Source: Phaeobacter porticola
GTDB lineage: Bacteria > Pseudomonadota > Alphaproteobacteria > Rhodobacterales > Rhodobacteraceae
Direction: 5' to 3'
Length of the DNA stretch: 64,000 nucleotides
NCBI RefSeq assembly: GCF_001888185.1
Contig: NZ_CP016364.1
Location: forward strand, 1,984,001 to 2,048,000
Both the position numbers and the translations under genes were made by a program. Each line of letters starts with the position of its first letter. The stretch's first letter is position 1. The notes beneath the pieces were generated by a model that worked only from the letters and a program-made list of their open reading frames with translations, did not search any database and was not told the DNA's origin. Shown in pieces: positions 16,461 through 25,120 of this stretch.

Positions 16461-19400
16461 TCTGCTTCTCCCCTTCCTTATCGTAAAAGACCTGATCGAC
16501 GATCTTGGCCTTGTAGATTGTCCCGTCGGTGCCGGGGAATTCGATCACCTCGCCCATCCGTTTGGGACCATGCTTGACCAGACCCATGGCGATGCCACGG
16601 CCCAGATTCGACGAGTAATAGGTCGAGGTCACGCGCCCGATGGTGTTTTTCTGCCCATTGGCATTCACACCATTGCCCACTGCATAGGCGCCATCCGGCA
16701 GCACCGATCCATCGGTGGTTTCCAGACCCACCAGCTGCCAGCGGTCGGGATCGGCCATATGGCTGCGGGTATGCGCCCGCTTGCCGAGGAAGTCCTCTTT
16801 CTTCTTCGACAGCGCCCAGTTCAGGCCCAGATCCTGCGGAATAACGGTTCCGTCAGTCTCGTCCCCGATCATGATGAAGCCCTTTTCGGCCCGCAGGATG
16901 TGCAGACATTCGGTGCCATAGGGCATCACCCCGAATTCCTTGCCCGCTTCCATCAAGGCGGTCCAGAACGCCTGCCCGTCCGAGGCCGCAACCGCAATCT
17001 CATAGGACAGCTCACCCGAGAAGGAGATCCGGTAGGCCCGCGCCTTGAAGCCGCCGATCTCCCCGTCACGCCACTCCATGAAGGGCAGCGCCTCTTTGGA
17101 AAGATCCATGCCACCGCCCGCGTTTTCGTTCAGCTTTTCCAAAACCTTGCGGGCATTGGGGCCAACCACGGCGACCTGCGCCAGCTGTTCGGTGATATTG
17201 GCAACATAGACTTTCCAGTCCCACCATTCGGTCTGGAGCCACTCTTCCATATGACCATGGATCCGCTCGGCACCGCCGGTGGTTGTGTGGCAGAGCCAGG
17301 TATCGTCATCAATACGCGCAACCACGCCATCGTCGATCAAGAACCCGTTCTCCGAACACATCAGACCGTAACGGCATTTGCCAATCTTCAGCGTCGACAT
17401 CATGTTGGTGTACATCATGTCGAGGAACTTGCCCGCATCAGGACCTTTCACGACGAGCTTGCCAAGGGTGGAGGCATCCAGCAGGCCGAGGTTCTCACGG
17501 GTGTTCTTCACCTCGCGGTTCACCGCGTCATGCAGGCTCTCGCCGGACCGCACGTAGGCGAAGGGACGGCGCCACTGGCCCACCGGCTCCCAATCCGCAC
17601 CATTGCTGTCGTGCCAGTCGTGCATCGGTGTCTTGCGCAGCGGCTGGAAGATCTCGCCGCGGGCCTCACCGCCAATCGCCCCCATCGAAATCGGGTGATA
17701 GGGGGGACGGAAGGTGGTGGTGCCCACTTGCGGAATTTCAGACCCCAGTGCATCAGCAAGGATCGCCAAGCCGTTGATATTGGACAGCTTACCCTGATCG
17801 GTTGCCATGCCCAGCGTGGTATAACGCTTGGTGTGTTCGACGCTCTCGTAACCTTCGCGCGCCGCCAGCTGCACGTCCGACACTTTGACGTCGTTCTGAT
17901 AATCCAGCCAGGTCTTCATGCGCAGTTTGATGTCGGCCTTGGCAGGCATAAGCCAGACCGGCTCCATTGCCGTCTCTGTCGGCGCGTCGCCAACGGGCGC
18001 GGTGCCCACCTTGACCTTGCGACCAGCAGCCTTCGCCGCCGCCTCGCCAGCGGCCTGCGCATCGCTCAACGCCTCTGCCAGACCGGCAGCGCCATTGGCA
18101 GCGCCGGCCGCAATGACAAAGCCCTCGCCATCCGCACCAAGTGGCGGACGGGAGGCATCGGGACGGAAGTTTGCATGGGTCTGATCCCAGATCAGCTTGC
18201 CGCCGCAATGGGACCACAGGTGCACAACCGGCGACCAGCCACCGGACATCGCGACCGCATCGGCCTCGACCTCTTCCTGCGCGCCGCCTTCACCGTTCTG
18301 GGCGCAGATCGCCACGGATGTGACGCGCTTGCCGCCCTTCACCTTGGCAATGGCCCGGCCACATTCAACGCGGATGCCCAGCTGACGGACCTCTTCCATC
18401 AGGGCGCCGCCGCCGCTGTCACGGGCATCCAGCACGCGCACCACCTCAACACCCGCAGCATGCAGGGCAATCGCGGTGCGATAGGCGTCGTCATTGTTGG
18501 TGGCGACAACGACCTTCTGGCCCGGGGTCACACCCCAGTTCACCGCATAGTCGCGCATCGACGCCGCCAGCATCACGCCCGGCACGTCATTGCCCGCAAA
18601 GGACAAAGGCCGTTCAATCGCGCCCGTCGCAGTCACAATCTGGCTCGCCCGGATCCGCCACAGACGGTGGCGCGGACCACCCTGCCCCGGCGCATGATCG
18701 GTCAGACGCTCATACCCCAGCGCGTAACCGTGGTCATACACACCCGCGCCCATGCAGCGGTCGCGCAGCAGCACATTGTCCATGCCCCGCAGCTCGGCGA
18801 GGGTTTTCTCGACCCAGGCCTCAGGCTCCATTCCGTCGATGGTGCCGCCGTCAACCGGCGCACGGCCGCCCCAATGGTTGTTCTGCTCCAGCAGCAGCAC
18901 CTTGGCACCGGACATCGCCGCAGCCTTGGCCGCCTGCAAACCCGCAACACCGCCACCAATCACCAGCACATCGGCGAAATAGTAGAAATGCTCATAGGTG
19001 TCGGCGTCCTTCAGCTCCTTGTCCGGCGCTTTGCCCAGACCGGCAGAGTGGCGGATGATCGGCTCATAGACATGTTTCCACAAGGGACGCGGGTGGATGA
19101 ACATCTTGTAATAGAAACCCGCAGGCAGGAACCGCGCCAGCGCGTTGTTGGCAACGCCGACGTCGAATTCAAGGCTCGGCCAGTGGTTCTGCGACTGCGC
19201 CGACAGGCCCGAGAACAGCTCGGTCGTGGTGGCGCGCTGATTGGGTTCAAACCGGTCGCCGGTGCCCAGCCCCACAAGCGCATTGGGCTCTTCCGGGCCG
19301 GCCGCAACCAAGCCGCGCGGGCGATGGTATTTGAACGAGCGGCCAACCATCATCTGGTCATTGGCCAACAGAGCAGACGCCAGCGTGTCGCCTGCATAGC

Positions 19401-19485
19401 CCTTCATCCGCTTGCCGTTGAAGGTGAACTCGATCGGTTTGGAGCGGTCGATCAACCGGCCATTTTTGGCAAGGCGCGTGCTCAT
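16453..19485 (-). CDS. soxA: Sarcosine oxidase alpha subunit
   Basis: 1010-residue large subunit. The N-terminal ferredoxin-like part (IEFTFNGKRMKGYAGDTLASALLAN) precedes a Rossmann dinucleotide-binding motif VLVIGGGVAGLQAAKAAAMSG at about residue 170, a second nucleotide-binding region (VVVATNNDDAYRTAIAL), and a C-terminal aminomethyltransferase (GcvT-like) domain that binds tetrahydrofolate (about 610-1000; IMIGDETDGTVIPQDLGL). The enzyme oxidatively demethylates sarcosine to glycine with formation of methylene-tetrahydrofolate and hydrogen peroxide. I take the ATG at 19485 (MSTRLAKNGRLID), six codons inside the longest frame, where the family normally begins. It is 58 nt downstream of soxD. 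Confidence 0.95.
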   Translation of the reverse strand: MSTRLAKNGRLIDRSKPIEFTFNGKRMKGYAGDTLASALLANDQMMVGRSFKYHRPRGLVAAGPEEPNALVGLGTGDRFEPNQRATTTELFSGLSAQSQNHWPSLEFDVGVANNALARFLPAGFYYKMFIHPRPLWKHVYEPIIRHSAGLGKAPDKELKDADTYEHFYYFADVLVIGGGVAGLQAAKAAAMSGAKVLLLEQNNHWGGRAPVDGGTIDGMEPEAWVEKTLAELRGMDNVLLRDRCMGAGVYDHGYALGYERLTDHAPGQGGPRHRLWRIRASQIVTATGAIERPLSFAGNDVPGVMLAASMRDYAVNWGVTPGQKVVVATNNDDAYRTAIALHAAGVEVVRVLDARDSGGGALMEEVRQLGIRVECGRAIAKVKGGKRVTSVAICAQNGEGGAQEEVEADAVAMSGGWSPVVHLWSHCGGKLIWDQTHANFRPDASRPPLGADGEGFVIAAGAANGAAGLAEALSDAQAAGEAAAKAAGRKVKVGTAPVGDAPTETAMEPVWLMPAKADIKLRMKTWLDYQNDVKVSDVQLAAREGYESVEHTKRYTTLGMATDQGKLSNINGLAILADALGSEIPQVGTTTFRPPYHPISMGAIGGEARGEIFQPLRKTPMHDWHDSNGADWEPVGQWRRPFAYVRSGESLHDAVNREVKNTRENLGLLDASTLGKLVVKGPDAGKFLDMMYTNMMSTLKIGKCRYGLMCSENGFLIDDGVVARIDDDTWLCHTTTGGAERIHGHMEEWLQTEWWDWKVYVANITEQLAQVAVVGPNARKVLEKLNENAGGGMDLSKEALPFMEWRDGEIGGFKARAYRISFSGELSYEIAVAASDGQAFWTALMEAGKEFGVMPYGTECLHILRAEKGFIMIGDETDGTVIPQDLGLNWALSKKKEDFLGKRAHTRSHMADPDRWQLVGLETTDGSVLPDGAYAVGNGVNANGQKNTIGRVTSTYYSSNLGRGIAMGLVKHGPKRMGEVIEFPGTDGTIYKAKIVDQVFYDKEGEKQNV

Positions 19486-19543
19486 GTGGCGGACCTTTCG
19501 CAAGAGAGGGCGACGAAAAGGGAGGTAACGTTCAGACAGGCGA

Positions 19544-19873
19544 TCATTTCAGATCCCGCCATGTCCAACCGGGGCGCTTGGCCGTGACCGCATCCAGAAT
19601 GTCCTGAGGCGGTTCATAGGTCTGCGCCGAATAGGTGCCAAACACCTCCAGCGTGGTGGTGCAGCGCGCGGCATGAAACCACTTGCCGCAGCCATTGGCG
19701 TGGCGCCAGCGTTCGAAATGCACACCCTTGGGGTTTTCGCGCATGAACAGATAGTCATGAAACTCGTCATCTGACGAACCGGGACCAAAACGCTTCAGAT
19801 GCGCCTCGCCACCTGCGTGCAGTTCAGTTTCTTCGGCTTTGACGCCGCAATAGGGGCATTCAAGGATCAGCAT
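19544..19873 (-). CDS. soxD: Sarcosine oxidase delta subunit
   Basis: 109-residue zinc-binding subunit. CPYCG at residues 6-10 and HANGCGKWFHAARC further on supply the Cys/His zinc ligands known from SoxD structures. It stabilises the heterotetramer. Length and order between soxB and soxA are canonical. The upstream 85-nt gap to soxB is unusual in holding two adjoining hairpins, annotated separately. Confidence 0.95.
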   Translation of the reverse strand: MLILECPYCGVKAEETELHAGGEAHLKRFGPGSSDDEFHDYLFMRENPKGVHFERWRHANGCGKWFHAARCTTTLEVFGTYSAQTYEPPQDILDAVTAKRPGWTWRDLK

Positions 19874-19897
19874 TGTGCGGACCTCTCCAACTGGGGG

Positions 19898-19943
19898 CCA
19901 AGGATTTCAGATAATCCTTGGCAAAATTCTTCCAGGAATTTTG
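19898..19943. repeat. Two abutting hairpins between soxB and soxD
   Basis: CCAAGGATT-N6-AATCCTTGG (19898-19921) is followed without gap by CAAAATTC-N6-GAATTTTG (19922-19943). Both stems are perfect and both loops six nt. They lie wholly inside the soxB-soxD intergenic gap and will fold in the mRNA on either strand. There is no T tract, so this is not a simple terminator. A processing or stability element, or a family-specific interspersed palindromic repeat, are the likely explanations. Confidence 0.75.
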
Positions 19944-19958
19944 CGACGGTGCGCGGCA

Positions 19959-21203
19959 TCAGTGAGCCACACCCGCTGCGACGCTCTCGTCGATGAATTT
20001 GCCTTCTTTGAAGCGCATCATCGAAAACTCTTCGGCCAGCGGTGAATGGCCTGTGGCCATCAGCTCCGCCATCGCCCAGCCGGAGCCCGGGATCGCCTTG
20101 AAGCCACCTGTGCCCCAGCCTGCGTTGACAAAGATATTGCCAACAGGCGTTTTGGAGATCAGCGGCGAACGGTCGCCGGTCACATCCACGATCCCGCCCC
20201 ACTGGCGCAGCATCTTCAGACGGCTGACCATCGGAAAGGTCTCGTTGAGGGCGCGCACGGTTTCCTCGATATGATGGAAGGATCCGCGCTGGGTATAGTT
20301 GTTGAACCCGTCGGTGCCGCCGCCGATGACCATCTCACCTTTGTCGGACTGGGACATGTAGCCATGCACGGTATTGGCCATCACGACCACATCCATGCAG
20401 GGTTTGATCGGCTCAGACACCAGCGCCTGAAGCGCCACGCTTTCGACCGGCAGACGGAAGCCCGCCATTTCCGACAGATGCGAACAATTGCCCGCAACCA
20501 CCATGCCCAGCTTGTCGCAGTCGATGGCACCTTTGGTGGTGTCGACGCCAACGACGCGGCCGTTTTCATTGCGCACGCCGGTGACTTCGCACTGCTGGAT
20601 GATGTCCATACCCATGTTGGAACAGGCCCGCGCATAGCCCCAGGCCACCGCATCGTGGCGCGCGGTGCCGCCGCGTTCCTGCCAGAGCCCACCCAGAACC
20701 GGATACCGCGGCCCCTCAAGGTTGATGATCGGCACCAATTCTTTGACACGTTTGGGGTCGATCCACTCGGTCGGAACACCCTGCAACGCATTGGCATGGG
20801 CGGTCCGCTTATAGCCGCGCACCTCATGCTCGGTCTGCGCCAGCATGATCACGCCGCGCGGGCTGAACATCACGTTGTAGTTGATATCCTGACTCATCGT
20901 CTCATAGAGCGAGCGCGATTTCTCGTAGATCGCCGCAGACGGATCCTGAAGATAGTTCGAGCGGATGATGGTTGTGTTGCGTCCAGTATTACCGCCGCCC
21001 AGCCAGCCCTTTTCCAGCACCGCGACATTGGTGATGCCAAAGTTTTTGCCAAGGAAATAGGCTGTGGCCAGACCATGCCCCCCGGCTCCGACGATGACGA
21101 CATCGTAATGGCGTTTCGGTTCCGGGGCGCGCCAGGCGCGTTCCCATCCGGTGTGGTAGCGCAGCGCCTCACGCGCGACAGCAAAGGCAGAATAACGTTT
21201 CAT
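19959..21203 (-). CDS. soxB: Sarcosine oxidase beta subunit
   Basis: 414-residue flavoprotein of the DAO family. The FAD-binding Rossmann motif is VVIVGAGGHGLATAYFLG near residue 34, followed by GWLGGGNTGRNTTIIRSNY. The region TARHDAVAWGYARAC contains the His expected to hold the covalent FMN in heterotetrameric sarcosine oxidases. The ATG at 21203 (MKRYSAF) is the family start; 32 extra codons upstream have no conserved content. First gene of soxBDAG, with a 24-bp palindrome 71 nt upstream. Confidence 0.95.
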   Translation of the reverse strand: MKRYSAFAVAREALRYHTGWERAWRAPEPKRHYDVVIVGAGGHGLATAYFLGKNFGITNVAVLEKGWLGGGNTGRNTTIIRSNYLQDPSAAIYEKSRSLYETMSQDINYNVMFSPRGVIMLAQTEHEVRGYKRTAHANALQGVPTEWIDPKRVKELVPIINLEGPRYPVLGGLWQERGGTARHDAVAWGYARACSNMGMDIIQQCEVTGVRNENGRVVGVDTTKGAIDCDKLGMVVAGNCSHLSEMAGFRLPVESVALQALVSEPIKPCMDVVVMANTVHGYMSQSDKGEMVIGGGTDGFNNYTQRGSFHHIEETVRALNETFPMVSRLKMLRQWGGIVDVTGDRSPLISKTPVGNIFVNAGWGTGGFKAIPGSGWAMAELMATGHSPLAEEFSMMRFKEGKFIDESVAAGVAH

Positions 21204-21273
21204 GGGCGAATCCGATGGTTCGAGACTGTTAACGGGTATGCACCAGAGACAGGGCTGGCTTACGCCGTTTATC

Positions 21274-21297
21274 GTCGCAATCATGCATGGTTGCGAC
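21274..21297. promoter_or_regulatory. 24-bp near-perfect dyad between soxB and ccmI (operator candidate)
   Basis: The left half GTCGCAATCATG and right half CATGGTTGCGAC are reverse complements except at one position. It lies 71-94 nt upstream of the soxB ATG and about 140 nt upstream of the ccmI ATG, in a divergent intergenic region, which is where a repressor or activator dimer would bind. No regulator gene is adjacent, so the binder is unknown. Confidence 0.5.
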
Positions 21298-21436
21298 ATC
21301 CGCGCGCAAAGATATCACCGGCGTGACACGCCCTTTGCGCTCCCTGCGCCACCAGCAGGGACAGCGCGCCGCAGCCGTTTGGCCTTTTTTCTGGCTCCAG
21401 ACCGCTATACATGGGTTTCAAACTGCGGGAGCCCCC

Positions 21437-22699
21437 ATGACCTTCTGGATTGTTATCAGTCTCATCACGCTGGCCACGGCCTGCTTGCTATCGCTTGTGC
21501 TGCTGCGCGGACGCGACAGCGGCGAACCCGCCGCCGCCTATGACCTGCAGGTCTACCGGCAGCAATTGCGCGATGTCGACAAGGATCTGGCGCGCGGGGT
21601 TCTGCAAGAGGCAGATGCTGATCGCATCCGCACCGAAATCTCCCGCCGCATTCTGACCGCCGATGCCCAGGCACAGGCCGCCACCACCGGGCGTAGCCAG
21701 CCGCGTGCCCTTACAGGCGTGGTGGCAACCGCCCTCGCCGGACTGGTCTGCGGCGGCACCTATCTGCTTTATGCCAATCTCGGCGCGCCGGGATACAGCG
21801 ACCTGGGCCTGCAACTGCGCATCGATGCCGCGGCAGAACGCGCCGCCAACCGGCCCTCGCAGGCCGCGGCCGAAGCCGACGCCCCAGAACGCCCCGACCG
21901 CGTGGTGGAGCCGGGCTATGCCACGCTGGTCGATCAGCTGCGCGACACCGCCAGCAAACGCGTTGATGACGCACAGGGTCAGGCGCTGCTGTCCCGGCAC
22001 GAGGCGAACCTTGGCAATTTCGCCGCCGCCGCCAAGGCCAAGGCGAATTACATCCGCATTATGTCCGGCGATGTTGAGGCGCGCGATTTTGGCGAGCTGG
22101 CGGAATTGCAGATCATGGCCGCAGGCGGCTATGTCTCCCCCGAAGCGGAGGACGCCCTGCGCACCACGCTGACGCTGAACCGTTTTGATGGCGGCGCGCG
22201 CTACTACTGGGGCCTGATGATGGCGCAGATCGGCCGCCCGGATGTGGCCTATGAAGTCTGGAGCGAAACCCTCGCCATGGGCCCCGAAGACGCGCCATGG
22301 GTCACCGCGATCAGCGCTCAGATTGAAGACATCGCCTTTCGCGCTGGCGTGGACTACACGCCGATCACGCCGGGCAGCGTAGCGATCCCCGGTCAAAACC
22401 CCAATCCCGATGCTGACCTTGCAGGCCCGAGCGCTGATGATATCGCCGCCGCTGAGGAGATGAGCACCGAGGACCGCCAGCAGATGATCCGTGGTATGGT
22501 TGAGAGCCTCTCCGACCGCCTTGCCACCACCGGCGGCACGCCGCAGGAGTGGGCACGGCTGATCGGCGCCCTCGCCGTGCTGCAGGAAACAGCGCGCGCT
22601 CAGGCGATCTACAGCGAGGCGCAAGAGGTCTTTGCCGAGACACCCGAGGCGCTGGCCACCATTACCGCCGCCGCAGAAAATGCAGGACTGACCCAATGA
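21437..22699 (+). CDS. ccmI: Cytochrome c biogenesis protein CcmI
   Basis: 420 residues. TM1 (FWIVISLITLATACLLSLVLL) is followed by a short cytoplasmic loop with the typical YRQQLRDVDKDLARGVL. A second transmembrane segment (LTGVVATALAGLVCGGTYLLYANLG) follows, then a large periplasmic TPR-like domain that chaperones apocytochrome c to the CcmFH haem lyase. The ATG at 21437 gives the expected membrane start; 50 upstream codons are discarded. The stop overlaps ruvX as ATGA. Other ccm genes are not in the window. Confidence 0.92.
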   Translation: MTFWIVISLITLATACLLSLVLLRGRDSGEPAAAYDLQVYRQQLRDVDKDLARGVLQEADADRIRTEISRRILTADAQAQAATTGRSQPRALTGVVATALAGLVCGGTYLLYANLGAPGYSDLGLQLRIDAAAERAANRPSQAAAEADAPERPDRVVEPGYATLVDQLRDTASKRVDDAQGQALLSRHEANLGNFAAAAKAKANYIRIMSGDVEARDFGELAELQIMAAGGYVSPEAEDALRTTLTLNRFDGGARYYWGLMMAQIGRPDVAYEVWSETLAMGPEDAPWVTAISAQIEDIAFRAGVDYTPITPGSVAIPGQNPNPDADLAGPSADDIAAAEEMSTEDRQQMIRGMVESLSDRLATTGGTPQEWARLIGALAVLQETARAQAIYSEAQEVFAETPEALATITAAAENAGLTQ

Positions 22700-23169
22700 T
22701 CTACGATGATTTTGAGGCCTACGCCGCCGCGGTTCCAGGGTTCGCCCCAATCGCCGGGCTGGATTTCGGCGACAAGACCGTCGGTGTTGCCATTTCTGAC
22801 CGATTGGGCACCGTCGCCACGCCGCTGGAAACCATCCGGCGCAAGAAATTCACCCTGGATGCCGCGCGCCTGTTTGAGATTGTCAAAGACCGTGAGGTTG
22901 GCGCGCTGCTGTTGGGCCTGCCCCGCAATATGGATGGCACCGAAGGCCCCCGCTGCCAGAAAACCCGTGCCTTCGCCCGCAATCTGGCCAAGCTGACAGA
23001 GCTGCCCATCGGATTCTGGGACGAGCGTTTGAGCACGGTTGCCGCCGAAAGGGCGCTATTGGAGGCGGATACGAGCAGAAAACGTCGCGCAGAAGTGATC
23101 GATCACGTCGCCGCTTCGTATATCCTACAGGGGGCGCTGGATCGGATGCGCCATATCAAGGCAGGATAA
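22696..23169 (+). CDS. ruvX: Putative pre-16S rRNA nuclease / RuvX (YqgF family)
   Basis: 157 residues with the RNase H-like fold. GLDFGDKTVGVAISD carries the first catalytic Asp, LLLGLPRNMDGTEG the second motif, FWDERLSTVAAERAL the third, and DHVAASYILQGALD the last Asp. YqgF proteins process the 5' end of 16S rRNA and were formerly called Holliday junction resolvases. Start chosen by the ATGA overlap with ccmI. Confidence 0.93.
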   Translation: MIYDDFEAYAAAVPGFAPIAGLDFGDKTVGVAISDRLGTVATPLETIRRKKFTLDAARLFEIVKDREVGALLLGLPRNMDGTEGPRCQKTRAFARNLAKLTELPIGFWDERLSTVAAERALLEADTSRKRRAEVIDHVAASYILQGALDRMRHIKAG

Positions 23170-23174
23170 AGCAG

Positions 23175-23408
23175 ATGAGCGACGAGGTCTGGAAACGTGA
23201 CGAGGTGCAATCGCCCTGCATCCAAATCTGTGTCGTCCACCCGGAGGCGCGGATCTGCACCGGTTGTTACCGTTCCATCGACGAGATCACCCGCTGGTCA
23301 AAGATGAGCAACGATGAACGGGCGGAGCTGCTGGAGGCCCTGCCCGACCGCGCCAAGGACCTGACCAAGCGCCGCGGCGGCCGCAGCGCCCGCCTAAAAC
23401 GCAGCTAA
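23175..23408 (+). CDS. DUF1289 domain protein
   Basis: 77 residues with CIQICVVHPEARICTGCYRSIDEITRW, the C-x3-C ... C-x2-C pattern of DUF1289, probably binding a metal (zinc or iron). The C-terminus is basic. Five nt after ruvX, so the last gene of ccmI-ruvX-DUF1289. Biochemical role unknown. Confidence 0.88.
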   Translation: MSDEVWKRDEVQSPCIQICVVHPEARICTGCYRSIDEITRWSKMSNDERAELLEALPDRAKDLTKRRGGRSARLKRS

Positions 23409-23598
23409 CGCGGCGCGCGGCGGATGTTGCGCGGCAACGGACAGCTGGCTGAAGAGGCTCCGATTTCTGCAATCAGAGGCCGCGCACGCCATCGTAACCT
23501 TCTGATAATCATGCGGAATAACCCCTGACCCATTGTTTCGCACGCGAAACATTCGGGCAGGGCTGCTGACCTTTTTCAGTGCTGTACGTGACGTCTTC

Positions 23599-24264
23599 TC
23601 ACCAATATCTCCGGGTTGACCCAAAATGTTCCTGCCGGTGACAATTGGGGCAGAGAGCAACCATATTCTCGATCGTATCAGTGCCGCCTTCGCTCAGCCA
23701 TGTCTTATGATGGACCTCAAGAAACCAGTCTCCACTCTGTGTCTGAAAAGTCTTTCTTTTGCAGGCATCACAAACCCCGTTTGCCGCCTGCCTGACCCTG
23801 CGACTAAACTCAGAATTCCGTACAAAAACGGAACGGGTGACAGAGTTGACCTCAGCCTTTGCGCTTTTGGCAGCGGTAAAATCTGCAAGCGCATTGCGCT
23901 GCTCAAGCATCGACGGCGACCAGAACACCCGATGCGGATCGGCAAGCTCATCGACATTAAATCCGCGCATACCGAGCTGTCGCTGCCGTTTCTCATCAAA
24001 GCGGACAATATCGAATCCAAGCGATGAAAGCTCACTCTGATAGCGGTGTGAGGTAAAATCATTCGGATCGATAATCCTATCCACAAAACGTAGAGCCATA
24101 CGCACAACCGGCTTCAGATCCCACAATTCAAACGCAATTGGGCAACGAATGAAGGTATTCATTGACGGCGTATAAGTAACACCGCCCAGATCCCGAGATT
24201 TGAAACGCTCCAGCGCCTGTTGGATATGTCGTCGCCCAACGCCGTATTCCCGCAGTGAGGTCAT
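23599..24264 (-). CDS. HNH endonuclease (McrA-like C-terminal domain)
   Basis: 221 residues. The C-terminal third is an HNH nuclease: CDACKRK, then EVHHKTWLSEGGTDTIENMVALCPNCHRQEH, which provides the His-His/Asn/His catalytic triad and four zinc-binding Cys. The N-terminal 130 residues are not recognised and may recognise DNA. The coding sequence is AT-richer than its neighbours and no methyltransferase is adjacent, so a solitary, perhaps horizontally acquired, restriction-type or modification-dependent nuclease is possible. Starts 39 nt after the PhyH gene on the same strand. Confidence 0.85.
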   Translation of the reverse strand: MTSLREYGVGRRHIQQALERFKSRDLGGVTYTPSMNTFIRCPIAFELWDLKPVVRMALRFVDRIIDPNDFTSHRYQSELSSLGFDIVRFDEKRQRQLGMRGFNVDELADPHRVFWSPSMLEQRNALADFTAAKSAKAEVNSVTRSVFVRNSEFSRRVRQAANGVCDACKRKTFQTQSGDWFLEVHHKTWLSEGGTDTIENMVALCPNCHRQEHFGSTRRYW

Positions 24265-24303
24265 CCAGTTCCCCTATTGGTATGCCGCTTGCGCAACAGC
24301 TGC

Positions 24304-25095
24304 CTAACGCTCCGCCAGCCACTCATTGGTCCAATCCGCCATCTCAGGTCGGAAATAGGCGATCATACGGCCCTCTTCCGGTGCGCTGGCACCCTCTGCC
24401 CAAGGCGCAACACCGTGCAGACAAAGACGGTGCATCAGATAGGCCTCCCCCGGTTTTGCTGACACCATGACACGCGGACAGGTTTCAAACACCTGCTTGC
24501 GGGCGGCCGTATAAGCGTCGGTCACATCAACCTCGCCCCATTGCTCCGATGGGATGCCGTCAAACGCTGCTGCAAAGGCACGGCGCATGATCACATGGCT
24601 GCCCTCCCAGATCACCAATGGGGAGGCATCCGCGCTGCTGTCATTCAGCGGCAGGCCAAGCACCCAGGCATGCGGTTCTTCCACCTTGCGGCGACGGGCA
24701 TCGCCGAACATCTTCACCCCGTCCACATGCGCCGCATCCCGTTTGATCCGGTAGCGCAGCGCTGCCTCCCCCTCACCGGGGCGCGGTCGTGGATAGCCCG
24801 GAAAGACCGAGGACACCTGCCCGCGATGCAGATCTGGCAGACCGCCCAGATGCGCCGTGATAAAATCAAGCGCGGGGCCCGCCAGCTCCGGCCCACCGGG
24901 CAGCTGCCCACGCGTATCATTGGGCAGCGCATCCACACCAATGAACCACGTCCCCTCACATTGCAGCCAGTCAGCATTCGCCGGATCCGCTAACGCCTGA
25001 ACGCCTACCTTATGGGCATGTCGCGCCCAGTCTAGCGTGCCCGCATCCGCCGGAAAATCACACCAACCCTTTGTTAAGAACCGCTGCCAATCCAT
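24304..25095 (-). CDS. Phytanoyl-CoA dioxygenase (PhyH) family protein
   Basis: 263-residue Fe(II)/2-oxoglutarate-dependent dioxygenase family member. The iron-binding HxD is AAHVDGVKMF (about residue 122), and the distal His is in YLMHRLCLHGVAPW with a following Arg (GRMIAYFRPE) as candidate 2-oxoglutarate ligand. ASPLVIWEGSHVIMRRAF is the typical family loop. Substrate unknown. It is transcribed with the TauE/SafE permease upstream (25-nt gap). Confidence 0.8.
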   Translation of the reverse strand: MDWQRFLTKGWCDFPADAGTLDWARHAHKVGVQALADPANADWLQCEGTWFIGVDALPNDTRGQLPGGPELAGPALDFITAHLGGLPDLHRGQVSSVFPGYPRPRPGEGEAALRYRIKRDAAHVDGVKMFGDARRRKVEEPHAWVLGLPLNDSSADASPLVIWEGSHVIMRRAFAAAFDGIPSEQWGEVDVTDAYTAARKQVFETCPRVMVSAKPGEAYLMHRLCLHGVAPWAEGASAPEEGRMIAYFRPEMADWTNEWLAER

Positions 25096-25120
25096 TGTAA
25101 AACCTTAGCAAAGACAAAAA

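Noticed and set aside
16321-19587. Open frame of 1088 codons on the plus strand over the sox region
   Set aside because: It is the antisense of soxA and soxG, which have full family motifs on the minus strand. The GC-rich codon use keeps the opposite frame open by chance, and its translation shows no motif.
20046-21326. 426-codon plus-strand frame over soxB
   Set aside because: Antisense shadow of a certain gene; His-rich nonsense translation.
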